A DNA stretch of 64,000 nucleotides from Holophagales bacterium (lineage in GTDB: Bacteria; Acidobacteriota; Thermoanaerobaculia; Multivoradales; Multivoraceae). The DNA lies in the NCBI GenBank assembly GCA_009836625.1, contig VXVC01000012.1, forward strand, positions 318,073-382,072, in the 5' to 3' direction. This document shows, one piece after another, positions 52,986 through 61,794 of this stretch. Under the pieces are notes generated by a model that was not told the origin of the DNA, did no database searches, and worked only from the letters and a program-made list of their open reading frames with translations. Both the position numbers and the translations under genes were made by a program. The first letter of the stretch is position 1, and the number at the start of each line of letters is the position of its first letter.

Positions 52986-53067
52986 CAGATGAATCGCCGA
53001 CTGGCTGGGAAACAAGGGGGCCGGCGGCGAGCGCGGCGAGGCCGAGCAGGAGCCAGGGTCGGGGCAT
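50536..53067 (-). CDS. Carboxypeptidase-regulatory-like repeat protein lacking the N-terminal third (paralog 3)
   Basis: 843 aa from the ATG at 53067, whose 'PWLLLGLAALAAGPLVSQ' matches the signal peptide of paralog 4; ATG 53100 is an alternative. The mature sequence begins 'ASIRGLVTDASGAAIEGARIRARPRG', which corresponds to 'APIRGLVTDEAGQPVAGASIRAEPGG' in the middle of paralog 4. About 410 codons between signal peptide and that point are absent, so it looks like an in-frame internal deletion. The rest is highly similar to paralog 4 up to 'PGEHREGLVIRLQP'. The signal peptide is retained, so it is probably still exported. Confidence 0.82.
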   Translation of the reverse strand: MPRPWLLLGLAALAAGPLVSQPVGDSSVTDASIRGLVTDASGAAIEGARIRARPRGALVTPFNSLQMGSASSASDGSFRVDEVVHGHTYRLVVQAAGYASGFLDLPPIEPGAAIDSVHVVLGRGRQVHGAAVDTDGNPVAEARVSLLWPLDQSDFRTSFEAPAVATTTNEQGAFAFSAVAPGDYELQLRHPEYADRPPTEIEVPAGEGGLDLGLLTFVSGGTIHGVVVGADGEPVAGAWIRAQARNQFGGTPRTATADADGRFRLDGLSTDLVDLGVRGAGYPLLVRPGVRVGSEDPVLIELLEGGAVAGRVVDAGGNGAVGVPVRLRIELDRRSGGNPVLRGPRDMFPRRVTDAEGRFRFDEVPSGTWSAEARKGTEAAKVEAFELAAGAEREIELVLGTPDRLTVIVTTPLGEPAAGAQIRLESPGERLPSGYGRTDVSGRSVIDITPGPATVKVSHDELRDESRQLQLDPGNNEVHFQLRPGVELSGTVRSHQGTPLALATVEAETEYSFGAESHRTNTVSDQNGTFRITGLEPRRYILTARATGYADGGPDEAIEIGDSAVDGIEIVLEPEASIVGAVTGLSPADLNQVQIYARKGPRSRDATRDTDGSFSVRGIGPGTWQVRAVKGDWERTVERTVTIEPGMTEVFVELPFERGLRLSGQVLEKGAPLGSARLSVGGVSVRADREGRFALEGLEPGPNQVVIRRPDFGSSQYQAIDLQTDLEGVRIELAPAAATVAGTVVDAATGRPLDFVSLMAADAATISVLATGQGADTSLAGASSSFTQPGGRFNLELGPNADHLWVTLDGYESAQIPLNIAPGEHREGLVIRLQPAHPDAQDQ

Positions 53068-53144
53068 CCCTGTGGTCAACCGGATCGCCGGGAGCGGCAT
53101 TTTCGGGAGTCTATGGGTTGACCGGGCCGCGGCGCAGCGTATGG

Positions 53145-55590
53145 CTACCGATCGGGAGCGTCGGGAGGCGCCGGCTGCAGCCGGATCACCAGCCCTTCGA
53201 CGTGTTCGCCCGGCGTGATGTTCAGAGGAATCTGAACGTCCTCGTAGCCGTCGTGAGTGATCCACAGGCGGTCGGCGTTCGCACCCAGCTCGAGCGTGAA
53301 CTGGCCTGCGGCTTCACTGAGAACAGAGCTGGCTCCGACGAGTAGACCGCCTCCCCCGCCCGCGGCGATCGCGCCGATCGTGGCGGCGTCGGCGGCCATC
53401 AGGCTGACCCAGTCGAGCGGCTGGCCGGTCTCGGCGTCGACGACGACGCCGGTAACGGTGGCCGTGGCCGGCTCGAGTTCGATGCGGACGCCTTCCAGGT
53501 CGGTTTGCAGATCGATCGACTGGTACTGCGTGCCACTGAAGTCCGGCCGGCGGATGACCACCTGATTCGGGCCGGGCATGAGCCCTTCCAGCGCGAAGCG
53601 GCCTTCGCGGTCGGCGCGGCCGTACACGTCGCCTACCGACAGTATTGCGCCGCCAAGGGGCGCACCGTCTTCAACCACTTGTCCGGACAGGCGCAGCCCG
53701 CGCTCGAACGGCAGTTCGACGAAGACCTCGCTCATGCCCCGCTCGATCGTCACGGTCCGTTCGACCGTCCGCTCCCAGTCGCCCTTGGTTGCTTCGACCT
53801 GCCATGTCCCCGGGCCGACTCCCTGTACCGAGAACTTCCCCTCGGTGTCCCTCGTGGCGTCGCGGACACGGGGCCCTTTCCACGCGGAGATCCGCACCTG
53901 GTTGAGATCGGACGGCGACAGCCCGGTTACGACGGCGACGATCGAGGCTTCCGGTTCCAGCACGATCTCGATGCCTTCGACGGCGTCGTCGCGGATCTCG
54001 ATCGGCTCTTCCGGGCCGCCGTCCGCGTAGCCAGGCGCGCGTGCGGTGAGGATGTAGGGGCGGGATTCGAGGCCAGTGAGGCGGAAGGCGCCGTTCCGGT
54101 CGGAGACGGTGTTCGTGCCGTGCCACTCCACGTCGGAGGAGTAGTCGGTTTCAGCCGCCACGGTGGCCAGGGGCAAAGGGGTGCCCTGGTACGAGCGCAC
54201 CGTGCCGCTGAGTTCCAGGCCGCGCCGAAGCTTGAACCGAACCTCGTTGTCGCCCGGCTCGAGCCGCACTTGCCGCGACTCGTCGCGGAGTGTCTCGTGG
54301 CTGACCGTGACCGTTACGGTGTCGGGCGTGATGTCGATCACCGCCCGTCCGCTGCCGTCCGTTTGTCCGTAGCCGGTCGGAAAACGCTCTCCTGGTGCTC
54401 CCACGTCAATCTGCGCGTCGGCCACCGGCTCGCCGACCTCCGTCACGACGGTGACGATCAGCCGGTCCCTGGTCCGCAGGACGAGTTCGATCCCCCGTTC
54501 TCCGCCGGGAAGCAACTCGATCCCATCGAGCTTTGCCCCCTCCGTTCCCCGGCTTGCCTCGGCCGACCAGGTGCCGGCCGCGAGACCGTCGAACCGGAAC
54601 CGGCCGTCCCGGTCCGTGACTTGTTCGGGGAGCGTGTCGACGGCGTCCCACAGGCGTGGGTCGGCATCGCTGCTGTAGTCGAGTCCGAACCAAAGGTAGA
54701 CGGGAACGCCGGCGGCACCGTTGCCGCCGTTGTCGAGGACGCGGCCGGCAATGGAGGCCCCGGGTCTGAGCTCGATCAGGACCGGGTCGGCGTGGTCGAC
54801 GCGCACGTTCGGCTCGACTTGGGCTGGGTAGCCGCTAGCCTCGACCCCAAGGTCGGCGAGAACCGAGGAGAATCCTCTGAGCCGGAATCGGCCGTCCGCG
54901 TCGGTTGTGGCCGTTCTGGCTGGTGCTTCGAACCAATCCCGTTCGTAGGCCTGAATGGTTGCGCGGCCGACCGGCTCCCCGCCGGGGTCCGTGACGACGC
55001 CGTGGATCACTCCGCCGGCTTCCAGCGTGAGATCGCCGAGATCGAAGTCCGACTCGCCGACCGGGACTTCGACCCGGGAGGGTGGCCGATTGGCGTAGTC
55101 GGCGTGGCTGACCCGGATCTCGTACGCGCCTGGTCCGGTGGCGGGGAGTGCGAAGACGCCCCGACCGTCGGTTGCGGCGGCTCCGGCCGGGGCCTCGAGC
55201 CCGGACCGGAAGTCGGACGGATCGAGAGGCCAGAGCAGCGAGACCTGAGCCTGCGCGACCGGGTTTCCGTCGGCATCGACGACCGAGCCGAGGACGCGCC
55301 GCCCCTTGCTCAGCACGAGATGAACGGGGTCGACGGGAATGCCCGGCTCAAGGGGCGGCAGGTCGAGGACGGTAGGGGCGTAGCCCGCCGCTTGTGCGGT
55401 CAAACGGTGCGTTTGTCCGTACAGGGCCTCCTCCACCCGGAAGGAGCCGTCGGCGCCTGAAATGGCCGGAGTGGATGAAAACGAGAAGCCGGGCGGGACG
55501 CCGGCGCCGCCGGGCTCGGCGCGGATGCTGGCGCCGGCAACGGGTTGACCGGCTTCGTCGGTGACCAGGCCCCGAATCGGTGCTGAAGGC
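53145..55590 (-). repeat. Duplicated segment, copy B (shared with 50536-52985)
   Basis: This is the C-terminal two-thirds of paralog 4, of which copy A is a recent tandem duplicate. The boundary on the left side of the homology lies near the codons for 'PIRGLVTDEAG' at about 55590. Confidence 0.8.
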
Positions 55591-56909
55591 GTCAGCCCGA
55601 TTCGCACCTCCTCCCGATTGGAAAGGTCCGCGGCGCTGATGTCGACTCCCGCGGGGAGGAAACCGGTCGCCGTCGCCTGCAGATACACCTTTCGATTGGC
55701 GGGTCGGGTGCTCAGGTCGAATGTGCCGGTGGCTTCGCTGAATGCGTGGTGACCGGGGAACGACTGCACCCAGATCGCCGCGCTGTGGATCGGCAGGCCC
55801 GACGCCGCGTCGACGATGCGGCCTGGAATCCGGACCGGCTCCTCGAGTCGCACGTCGATGACGTGCTCTCGTTGCTGCGATTCGCCCGGAGTCGCCGCCG
55901 GGAGGGAAACCCGGGCGAATGCACCGTCGGCTGCTTCGACTTCCAGGGCGGTCTCCGCGCCAGGGGGCCGTCCGATGACCGCTTCGCCATTGCGGTCGGT
56001 GATGGCCAAGGGCGTGTCGAAGCCGCCGAGGGCGCCTGGCGTGCCGAGAGTCGCCAGGGCGTCCGAAGTGTCGGCATGCAAGGCTCTGTCGCGAGCGCTC
56101 TCGGTCCGGATGAGCACACCGGGCGCGGGGGCGCCGGTTGGACCGCGGACGCGCAGTCGGACGCCGGGATCTCGGTCCAGCCGCAACACGGCGCGGCCGG
56201 ATCGCGTCCTGCCCTTGCCGAGGACGAATCCGCTCGCCGAGACGACGACGGTGGCCTCCGCGGTCGGCATTGCGATGCGCGCGATTCCGTCGGCATCGGT
56301 GCGAGACGAGGCGGGCTGGTGGGTCGGCAGGATGAACTGAGCCGACGGACGAGAGTAGTTTCCCGAGTTCAGTTCACGAGCCATCCGGTTGAGAACGCCA
56401 AGGGTGCGACGCGGGAACCAGATGCTGGGGTTTGCCACGACCAGTGCTCCCTCGATTGGCCGATCGTCCGCATCGAGCACCCGGACGGCGATGAGATGGC
56501 GATCGGGCACATCGATCGCGTTCGAGACCTGCGCGCCCTTGAGTGGGAGCAGCTCGCCGTGTATCAGCGGGATGGCGTCACCCGGCTCGTTCGCTGGCGT
56601 CGAGCGCCCGAACTCCAGCCGGTAGGGACCAGCCGCGGGCGCCCCGAGGGAGAAGACTCCGTCTGCGTCGGAGCGGACCCGATCAACCGCCTCCGGCAGT
56701 GCGTCCGAGTGGCCGAGAACGTACAGATCCGCTTCGAAGGCGCTTGGATACGGTCGCAGAACGACCTCGATGTCGGCGGCGGGAGCGCCGCTGTCGTCGA
56801 CAACGGCGCCTGTGATCGTGTTGTGCGAGTCGGCGGGTTGGGCGGCGAGGGGACCGGCGGCGAGTGCGGCGAGGCCGGCTACGCCGAGGCACAGCAGTAG
56901 CTGGGGCAT
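53145..56909 (-). CDS. Giant secreted carboxypeptidase-regulatory-like repeat protein (paralog 4)
   Basis: 1254 aa from the ATG at 56909 ('MPQLLLCLGVAGLAALAAGPLAAQ', signal peptide), matching the paralog 3 start. An ATG at 56942 overlaps the amidase stop (ATGA) and would add 11 residues, so coupled initiation there is a real alternative. The N-terminal module 'ITGAVVDDSGAPAADIEVVLRPYPSAFEADLYVLGH' is followed by further beta-sandwich modules ('VRVLDADDRPIEGALVVANPS', 'GRIVDAASGLPIHSAAIWVQS', 'LGSVVDADGNPVAQAQVSLLW'). C terminus 'PGEHVEGLVIRLQPAPPDAPDR'. No enzyme domain is seen. It follows the amidase in an apparent operon. Confidence 0.85.
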   Translation of the reverse strand: MPQLLLCLGVAGLAALAAGPLAAQPADSHNTITGAVVDDSGAPAADIEVVLRPYPSAFEADLYVLGHSDALPEAVDRVRSDADGVFSLGAPAAGPYRLEFGRSTPANEPGDAIPLIHGELLPLKGAQVSNAIDVPDRHLIAVRVLDADDRPIEGALVVANPSIWFPRRTLGVLNRMARELNSGNYSRPSAQFILPTHQPASSRTDADGIARIAMPTAEATVVVSASGFVLGKGRTRSGRAVLRLDRDPGVRLRVRGPTGAPAPGVLIRTESARDRALHADTSDALATLGTPGALGGFDTPLAITDRNGEAVIGRPPGAETALEVEAADGAFARVSLPAATPGESQQREHVIDVRLEEPVRIPGRIVDAASGLPIHSAAIWVQSFPGHHAFSEATGTFDLSTRPANRKVYLQATATGFLPAGVDISAADLSNREEVRIGLTPSAPIRGLVTDEAGQPVAGASIRAEPGGAGVPPGFSFSSTPAISGADGSFRVEEALYGQTHRLTAQAAGYAPTVLDLPPLEPGIPVDPVHLVLSKGRRVLGSVVDADGNPVAQAQVSLLWPLDPSDFRSGLEAPAGAAATDGRGVFALPATGPGAYEIRVSHADYANRPPSRVEVPVGESDFDLGDLTLEAGGVIHGVVTDPGGEPVGRATIQAYERDWFEAPARTATTDADGRFRLRGFSSVLADLGVEASGYPAQVEPNVRVDHADPVLIELRPGASIAGRVLDNGGNGAAGVPVYLWFGLDYSSDADPRLWDAVDTLPEQVTDRDGRFRFDGLAAGTWSAEASRGTEGAKLDGIELLPGGERGIELVLRTRDRLIVTVVTEVGEPVADAQIDVGAPGERFPTGYGQTDGSGRAVIDITPDTVTVTVSHETLRDESRQVRLEPGDNEVRFKLRRGLELSGTVRSYQGTPLPLATVAAETDYSSDVEWHGTNTVSDRNGAFRLTGLESRPYILTARAPGYADGGPEEPIEIRDDAVEGIEIVLEPEASIVAVVTGLSPSDLNQVRISAWKGPRVRDATRDTEGKFSVQGVGPGTWQVEATKGDWERTVERTVTIERGMSEVFVELPFERGLRLSGQVVEDGAPLGGAILSVGDVYGRADREGRFALEGLMPGPNQVVIRRPDFSGTQYQSIDLQTDLEGVRIELEPATATVTGVVVDAETGQPLDWVSLMAADAATIGAIAAGGGGGLLVGASSVLSEAAGQFTLELGANADRLWITHDGYEDVQIPLNITPGEHVEGLVIRLQPAPPDAPDR

Positions 56910-56938
56910 GCCCGAGTGCAACCCGCACCGGCGACAGG

Positions 56939-58369
56939 TCATTCCGGGGTTCCGGCCTCGAAAGCGGCCGCGATGGCGAGCGTCATCCGATCGCTGCCCC
57001 GGGCCGTCACGATCTGCAGGCCGACCGGCAGCCCGGACGCTCCGACTCCGCAGGGGACGGAAATCGCCGGGCAGCCGGTGACGGTGATCGAGTAGCACGA
57101 GGCCATCCAGTCCGTGTAGCTCGTCATCGGCTGACCTTCGATCTCCACGGGGTAGGGCTGGTCGACGTCGAAGGGCAGGACCTGAACCGTCGGCAGCAGC
57201 AGGGCGTCGTAGCGCTCGAAGAACTCGACCACGCGGCAATGGAGGCGGGTGCGTTCCGCCTGGGCGGTCGCGATGTCCGGGCCGGTGAGCGCCAGACCCC
57301 GTTCGACCTCCTCGATCACGGTGTCCTTCATCTGATCGCGGTGCCCGGGGAACACCGGCCCCAGCTTGTCGGCGAACAGGTTGGCGCGCAGGGTGCGGAA
57401 GATGCTGCCGGCGCCGGACAGGTCGGGCGCGGCTTCTTCGATCTCGGCGCCCAGGTCCCGGAACGCCGGCAGGGCGGCTTCACAGACCTCGACGACCTCG
57501 CGTTCGACCGGGTAGCGGCCGAGGTTCGGGGTCCAGGCGAGGCGCAGCTCGCGGAGGTCGAGCGGCTCGACCGGGTGGAAGGGCTCGGAAGGGCGTGCGA
57601 GCGAGATCGGGTCGCGCGGGTCCGGTCCGGCGATGACCGAGAAGAGGAGAGCGGCGTCGGCGACGTTGCGGGCCATCGGCCCGAGCACGGCGAGATCGTC
57701 CCAGCCCTGCTCGGGCGGCACCCGGGGCACGCGGCCCGGCGTCGGCCGGAAGCCGACGACTCCGCAGAAGCTGGCCGGGTTGCGGAGCGAACCGCCGAGG
57801 TCGCTGCCGTCGGCGATCGGCAGCATGCCGCTGGCGAGCACGGCGGCCGCGCCGCCGCTCGAACCGCCGCAGGTGCGTTCCGAATCCCAGGGATTGCGGG
57901 TCTTGCCGAAGACCGGGTTGAACGTCTGCGACCCGGCGCCGAACTCGGGCGTGTTCGTCTTGCCGATGACGACGGCGCCCGCGTCGCGGATCCGTTCGAC
58001 GATCAGAGCGTCGAAATCGGGCACGTTGTCCGCGAAGATCGGCGAGCCGAAGGTGGTGCGGATGCCCTTCGTCGGGACCAGGTCCTTGACCGCGGTCGGC
58101 AGGCCGAGCAGCGGCTTCGCGGCGGCGGTCTCCGGATCGCGGCGGCGCAGGTCATCGGCGGCCCGGGCCTGCTCGAACGCGTGGTCGCGGTCGAGCGTGC
58201 AAATCGCGTTGAGTTCCGGGTTGCGCCGGTCGATCCAGCCGAGGTGGGCTTCGAGCACCTCGACCGCCGAGACCTCGCCGCTGGCGAGCAACCCGGCGAG
58301 GTCAAGGGCGGTGCGGGTGCAGAGGTCGGGAGCGCCCACCACTGGGCGGCGCCCGGCGGCGGCCGTCAC
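56939..58369 (-). CDS. Amidase-signature hydrolase (cytoplasmic)
   Basis: 476 aa without a signal peptide. The catalytic triad is Lys in 'PTAVKDLVPTKG' (about residue 94), Ser in 'GGSSGGAAA' (about 168-173), and nucleophile Ser in 'GSDLGGSLRNPA' (about 193). The C-terminal 'TGCPAISVPCGVGASGLPVGLQIV' is the usual substrate-pocket strand. It hydrolyses an unknown amide. Its ATG overlaps the stop of the alpha/beta hydrolase gene (ATGA). It is unlike the Tat lipoprotein amidase at 17749-19299 in its signal and local motifs, so the two are not recent duplicates. Confidence 0.92.
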   Translation of the reverse strand: MTAAAGRRPVVGAPDLCTRTALDLAGLLASGEVSAVEVLEAHLGWIDRRNPELNAICTLDRDHAFEQARAADDLRRRDPETAAAKPLLGLPTAVKDLVPTKGIRTTFGSPIFADNVPDFDALIVERIRDAGAVVIGKTNTPEFGAGSQTFNPVFGKTRNPWDSERTCGGSSGGAAAVLASGMLPIADGSDLGGSLRNPASFCGVVGFRPTPGRVPRVPPEQGWDDLAVLGPMARNVADAALLFSVIAGPDPRDPISLARPSEPFHPVEPLDLRELRLAWTPNLGRYPVEREVVEVCEAALPAFRDLGAEIEEAAPDLSGAGSIFRTLRANLFADKLGPVFPGHRDQMKDTVIEEVERGLALTGPDIATAQAERTRLHCRVVEFFERYDALLLPTVQVLPFDVDQPYPVEIEGQPMTSYTDWMASCYSITVTGCPAISVPCGVGASGLPVGLQIVTARGSDRMTLAIAAAFEAGTPE

Positions 58370-59346
58370 TCGGCGCCGGTGCTGGCGGCTTCCCCGGCGG
58401 TCACATGCTCGGCGAGGAAGGCCCGGATGACCCGGAAGATCTCCTGCTGCTCGTCGGGCGTGAAGTTGCCGTGGCCCTTGCCGGGCACGGTGTGGATCTT
58501 GTTCGCTACACCCGCCTTGTCCAGCTTGGCGTGCAGGTCGAGGGCGTGCTGGTAGGGCACGATGTTGTCGACGTCGCCGTGGATCGTCAGGATCGGCGGC
58601 AATCCTGACCGCACGTAGGTGAGCGGCGACACACGCTTGGCCAGTTCCATGCGGTCGCTGCGGGAGCCCATCCAGGCGACCGCGTAGCTCTTCGCGTTGA
58701 CGCCCTCGAGCAGGTCGCCGACATCCGTGATCCCGAACCAGTTGACGATGGCGGCGACCGGCATCTCGTACTCGTCGGCCGCGGCCCAGCCCGGACGGTC
58801 CGCGTCACGACCGGGGCAGAGCCGGTCGAGGCCCGCCGAGGCCGGCAGCATGCCCGTGGTCAGGGACAGGTGACCGCCGGCCGAGGCGCCGGTGACGACC
58901 AGGCGGGAGGTGTCGATGTTGTAGTCCTCGGCGTTTTCGTAGACCCAGCGCAGCGCGCAGCGACAGTCCTCGACGGCGCCGGGCGCGAGCGCGTTGCGGC
59001 CAAGCCGATACTCCACGTTGACCACCGCCCAGCCCATCTCCAGGTAGGGGAGCGCCCGCAGCACGCTGGACTCCTTCGTGCCGCCAACCCAGCCGCCGCC
59101 GTGGATGTAGATCAGGGTAGGCACCGGCCCCTGGCCGCGGGGGGTCATCACGTCGAGCTTCGATTCGTAGCCGTCCGCCGTCAGATAGGTGATGTTCGGA
59201 GCGACGCGATAGCGGCTCATGATGTCGACCGTCACCGACTCGCCGTCCTGAGCGAAGGCGGGGACCGGTGGAGTGAAGAGCAGGGCGGCGATGGCGATGG
59301 CCGCCGCGACCGCGGCGCTGCGCGACGTTCGGCTGAGTCGAGTCAC
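58366..59346 (-). CDS. Secreted alpha/beta hydrolase (esterase, HSL/BD-FAE-like)
   Basis: 326 aa from a GTG at 59346, with AGGGAGGT upstream. Signal peptide to about residue 32 ('FTPPVPAFAQ'). Oxyanion motif HGGGW at 82-86 and nucleophile Ser155 in 'VVTGASAGGHL' (GxSxG), with the acid probably Asp in 'TIHGDVDNIVP' and His in 'VPGKGHGNF'. This is the pattern of esterases, feruloyl-esterase-like and HSL-type enzymes acting on short-chain esters. A disulfide may form in 'VEDCRCALRW'. Coupled to the downstream amidase. Confidence 0.9.
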   Translation of the reverse strand: MTRLSRTSRSAAVAAAIAIAALLFTPPVPAFAQDGESVTVDIMSRYRVAPNITYLTADGYESKLDVMTPRGQGPVPTLIYIHGGGWVGGTKESSVLRALPYLEMGWAVVNVEYRLGRNALAPGAVEDCRCALRWVYENAEDYNIDTSRLVVTGASAGGHLSLTTGMLPASAGLDRLCPGRDADRPGWAAADEYEMPVAAIVNWFGITDVGDLLEGVNAKSYAVAWMGSRSDRMELAKRVSPLTYVRSGLPPILTIHGDVDNIVPYQHALDLHAKLDKAGVANKIHTVPGKGHGNFTPDEQQEIFRVIRAFLAEHVTAGEAASTGAE

Positions 59347-59390
59347 TGTGGACCTCCCTTGTTGGATCGGGATTCTGTTGATGAGGACGA

Positions 59391-59396
59391 AGTGTA
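59391..59396 (-). promoter_or_regulatory. -10-like TACACT upstream of the alpha/beta hydrolase gene
   Basis: TACACT on the minus strand lies 44 nt before the GTG at 59346. Here the mRNA would have a normal leader with AGGGAGGT. It sits in the 54-bp gap behind the CoA-transferase gene. Confidence 0.35.
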
Positions 59397-59400
59397 GCGA

Positions 59401-61794
59401 TCAGGCGACGATGCCGCGGCCACGGTAGGCGGCGATCTCGTTGGCGGAGAGCCCGAGGACGTCGCTGAGGACGACGTCGGTGTGCTCGCCGAGCAGGGGC
59501 GCCCGGCGAGGGCTGAGATCGCGGCCTGCGATACGAAAGGGCGGCCCGATGAGTTCCAGGTCGCCCCACTCCGGGTGTTCGACGGTGGCGAAGGAGCCGC
59601 GGGCCCGCAGGTGCGAGTCGGCGTAGAGGTCCCGGGCGTCGCGTGAGGGAGCGGCGGCGACGCCGGCCCGGAAGAGTTCACGCGCCAGCCAGTCGCGGTC
59701 CCGCTCTCTGGTCCAGGCGCCGATGATCGCGTCGAGCTCCGTCTCATTCTGCTTCCTGGCCGTTGCGGTTGCGAATCGCGGATCCTCGGCCAGCTCGGGC
59801 CGGCCCATCGTCGCCGCGAGGCGGCCGAACTCCCCGTCGCTGTGGACCTCGATGGCGAGCCAGCGATCGATGCCCCAGCAGCGATAGACGCCGTGCGGCG
59901 CCGACGAGCGGTGGGAGTTGCCGGCGCGCTCGGGGATCTCGCCGGTCATCTCGTACTCGAGCAGTACGTCGCCGAGGATCGAGCTGACGCCCTCGCACTG
60001 CGAGTAGTCGATGAACTGGCCTTCGCCGGTGCGGCCGCGGTGGTGCAGCGCGGCGACGATCGAGAAGGCGAGCGTGATCGCGTTCATCAGATCGACGTCG
60101 CCGCCGCTGTGGGTCGGGTGATCGTCCGGGTAGCCGGAGATCCAGGCCCCGCCGGCCACGCCCTGGTGGACCATCGCGTAGCCGAGATACTCGGTTTCCG
60201 GGCCGCCGTGGCCGCGGCCCGACGAGGAGGCGACGACCAGAGCCGGGTTTGCCCGGCGCAGGCTCTCGTGGTCGAGGCCGAGCCTGACCATGGCGCCGGG
60301 CCGCATATTGTCGTAGATCACGTCGCACTCGCCGGCGAGGCGCAGGGCGAGTTCGCGGCCTTCCGCTTCTGACAGGTCCAGGGCCAGCGACCGCTTATTC
60401 AGGTTCATCGTGTTGAACGCCATGCCGGCGTCCTGGCCGATCTTCTGCGGCGCCTCCTCGGCGCGGGGCCAGACCACGGAGCGGCGGGTCAGATCGAGGC
60501 GCTTGGGTCCCTCGACCTTGATCACTTCAGCGCCCAGGGTGGACAGCAGGACGCCTGCATAGGGGCCGGCCCACACCCAGGCGAACTCGGCCACCCGAAT
60601 GCCCTCGAGCGGGAGCCTGGGGTTGGCGGGGGCGGGGGGCGGGACGCCTCCGGCCGGATTGCCGTTGCCGGCCGTCGAGACCTCGGCGCGGACCTCGTTG
60701 GAATGCTCGCCGAGCAGCGGCGCCGGGCGCGCAACACGGGGCGGCGACCCGGCCATCCGGTACGGCCAGCCGGCGTAGCGGCGTTTCCCGGCACGGGGGT
60801 GGTTCACCTCGACGAAGTAGTCGCGGGCCAGGTACTGCTGGTAGTCCATCACGTCCGCGGCGTCGTGGATCGGTCCGACCGGGATGCCGAGTTTGGCGGC
60901 GCGGTGGTAGAGATCGTCGCGTTTCTGTTCGAGGGCCCAGGCGTCGACCTCGGGAGCGATGTCCATCAGGTGGTGGCTGCGGTAGGCCATGTCCTTCCAC
61001 TCGTCGCCCTGGCACCACTCGGGATTGCCCATCAGTTCGCGGAAGAGTTCGAAGTGGTGATCGTCGAAGGCGTTCAGGATGACGTAGCCGTCACTCGTCT
61101 TCAGCCTGCCCATGGCCGGTGGCCGATCCGGCACCCGTGACCAGGTCGTCTCGTGGTAGCGGGCGCTGGCCGCGAGCGGCGCCACCATGCTGATCATCAC
61201 GTCCTGAATCGAGACGTCGACCCGGGCGCCGCCGCCGTGGCTGCGTTCGTAGAGCTGAGCGGCAACCGCCAGCGCCGTCACCAGGCCGGCGTGGTAGCCG
61301 GCCTGATGGCCGCCCAGGGCGACCGGCGCGCGGTCGATGTCGCGTGACCGGGCCGGCATCTGGTTGACCAGTCCGCCGCCGTGCATGAGCGTCAGCTCGC
61401 CGGCGGGCGCTCCCGAGCGCGGTCCCGAGAGGCCGTACGGCGTAACCGCCGCCACGATCAGATCCGGCGGTGTCTCGGCCGGCGGTTCGCGGTCGACAAC
61501 CAGGGCGTCGGCGGTCTGGAGCAGGTCGTCGAGGGTCGCGCGATCGGCTTCGTCGTCGAGGTCGAGGACGACGCCGCGTTTGCTCGTGTTGCAGTAGAGG
61601 AAGAGGGGCGAGCCTTCCGGGTCGGAGCCGTTCGTCCGGCGGGCGTGATCGCCCGCGGGCGGTTCGACCTTGATGACGTCGGCGCCCAGGTCGGCAAGCA
61701 GCTTGCCGCAGTACGGGCCGGCGACACCCTCCGCGAGTTCGACGATCCTGAGCCCGGCGAAGGGGGCCGGTTCCGAGGCGTTCGGTGGAGTCAT
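59401..61794 (-). CDS. Tandem two-domain class III CoA-transferase (CaiB/BaiF family)
   Basis: 797 aa, about twice a single member. Domain 1 (about 1-385) starts 'LRIVELAEGVAGPYCGKLLADLGADVIKVEPPAG'; domain 2 (about 400-797) starts 'IRVAEFAWVWAGPYAGVLLSTLGAEVIKVEGPK'. Domain 2 keeps an Asp in the catalytic region ('GGDVDLMNAITLAFSIVAALHHR'). In the same place domain 1 has 'APVALGGHQAGYHAGLV' and no Asp, so it may be non-catalytic. Both domains end in 'PLLGEH'. The enzyme moves CoA between carboxylic acids. Its ATG overlaps the stop of the serine hydrolase gene (ATGA). Confidence 0.9.
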   Translation of the reverse strand: MTPPNASEPAPFAGLRIVELAEGVAGPYCGKLLADLGADVIKVEPPAGDHARRTNGSDPEGSPLFLYCNTSKRGVVLDLDDEADRATLDDLLQTADALVVDREPPAETPPDLIVAAVTPYGLSGPRSGAPAGELTLMHGGGLVNQMPARSRDIDRAPVALGGHQAGYHAGLVTALAVAAQLYERSHGGGARVDVSIQDVMISMVAPLAASARYHETTWSRVPDRPPAMGRLKTSDGYVILNAFDDHHFELFRELMGNPEWCQGDEWKDMAYRSHHLMDIAPEVDAWALEQKRDDLYHRAAKLGIPVGPIHDAADVMDYQQYLARDYFVEVNHPRAGKRRYAGWPYRMAGSPPRVARPAPLLGEHSNEVRAEVSTAGNGNPAGGVPPPAPANPRLPLEGIRVAEFAWVWAGPYAGVLLSTLGAEVIKVEGPKRLDLTRRSVVWPRAEEAPQKIGQDAGMAFNTMNLNKRSLALDLSEAEGRELALRLAGECDVIYDNMRPGAMVRLGLDHESLRRANPALVVASSSGRGHGGPETEYLGYAMVHQGVAGGAWISGYPDDHPTHSGGDVDLMNAITLAFSIVAALHHRGRTGEGQFIDYSQCEGVSSILGDVLLEYEMTGEIPERAGNSHRSSAPHGVYRCWGIDRWLAIEVHSDGEFGRLAATMGRPELAEDPRFATATARKQNETELDAIIGAWTRERDRDWLARELFRAGVAAAPSRDARDLYADSHLRARGSFATVEHPEWGDLELIGPPFRIAGRDLSPRRAPLLGEHTDVVLSDVLGLSANEIAAYRGRGIVA

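Noticed and set aside
56940..57239. 5' extension of paralog 4 into the amidase gene
   Set aside because: The extension overlaps the amidase C terminus in another frame and the signal peptide begins at 56909.
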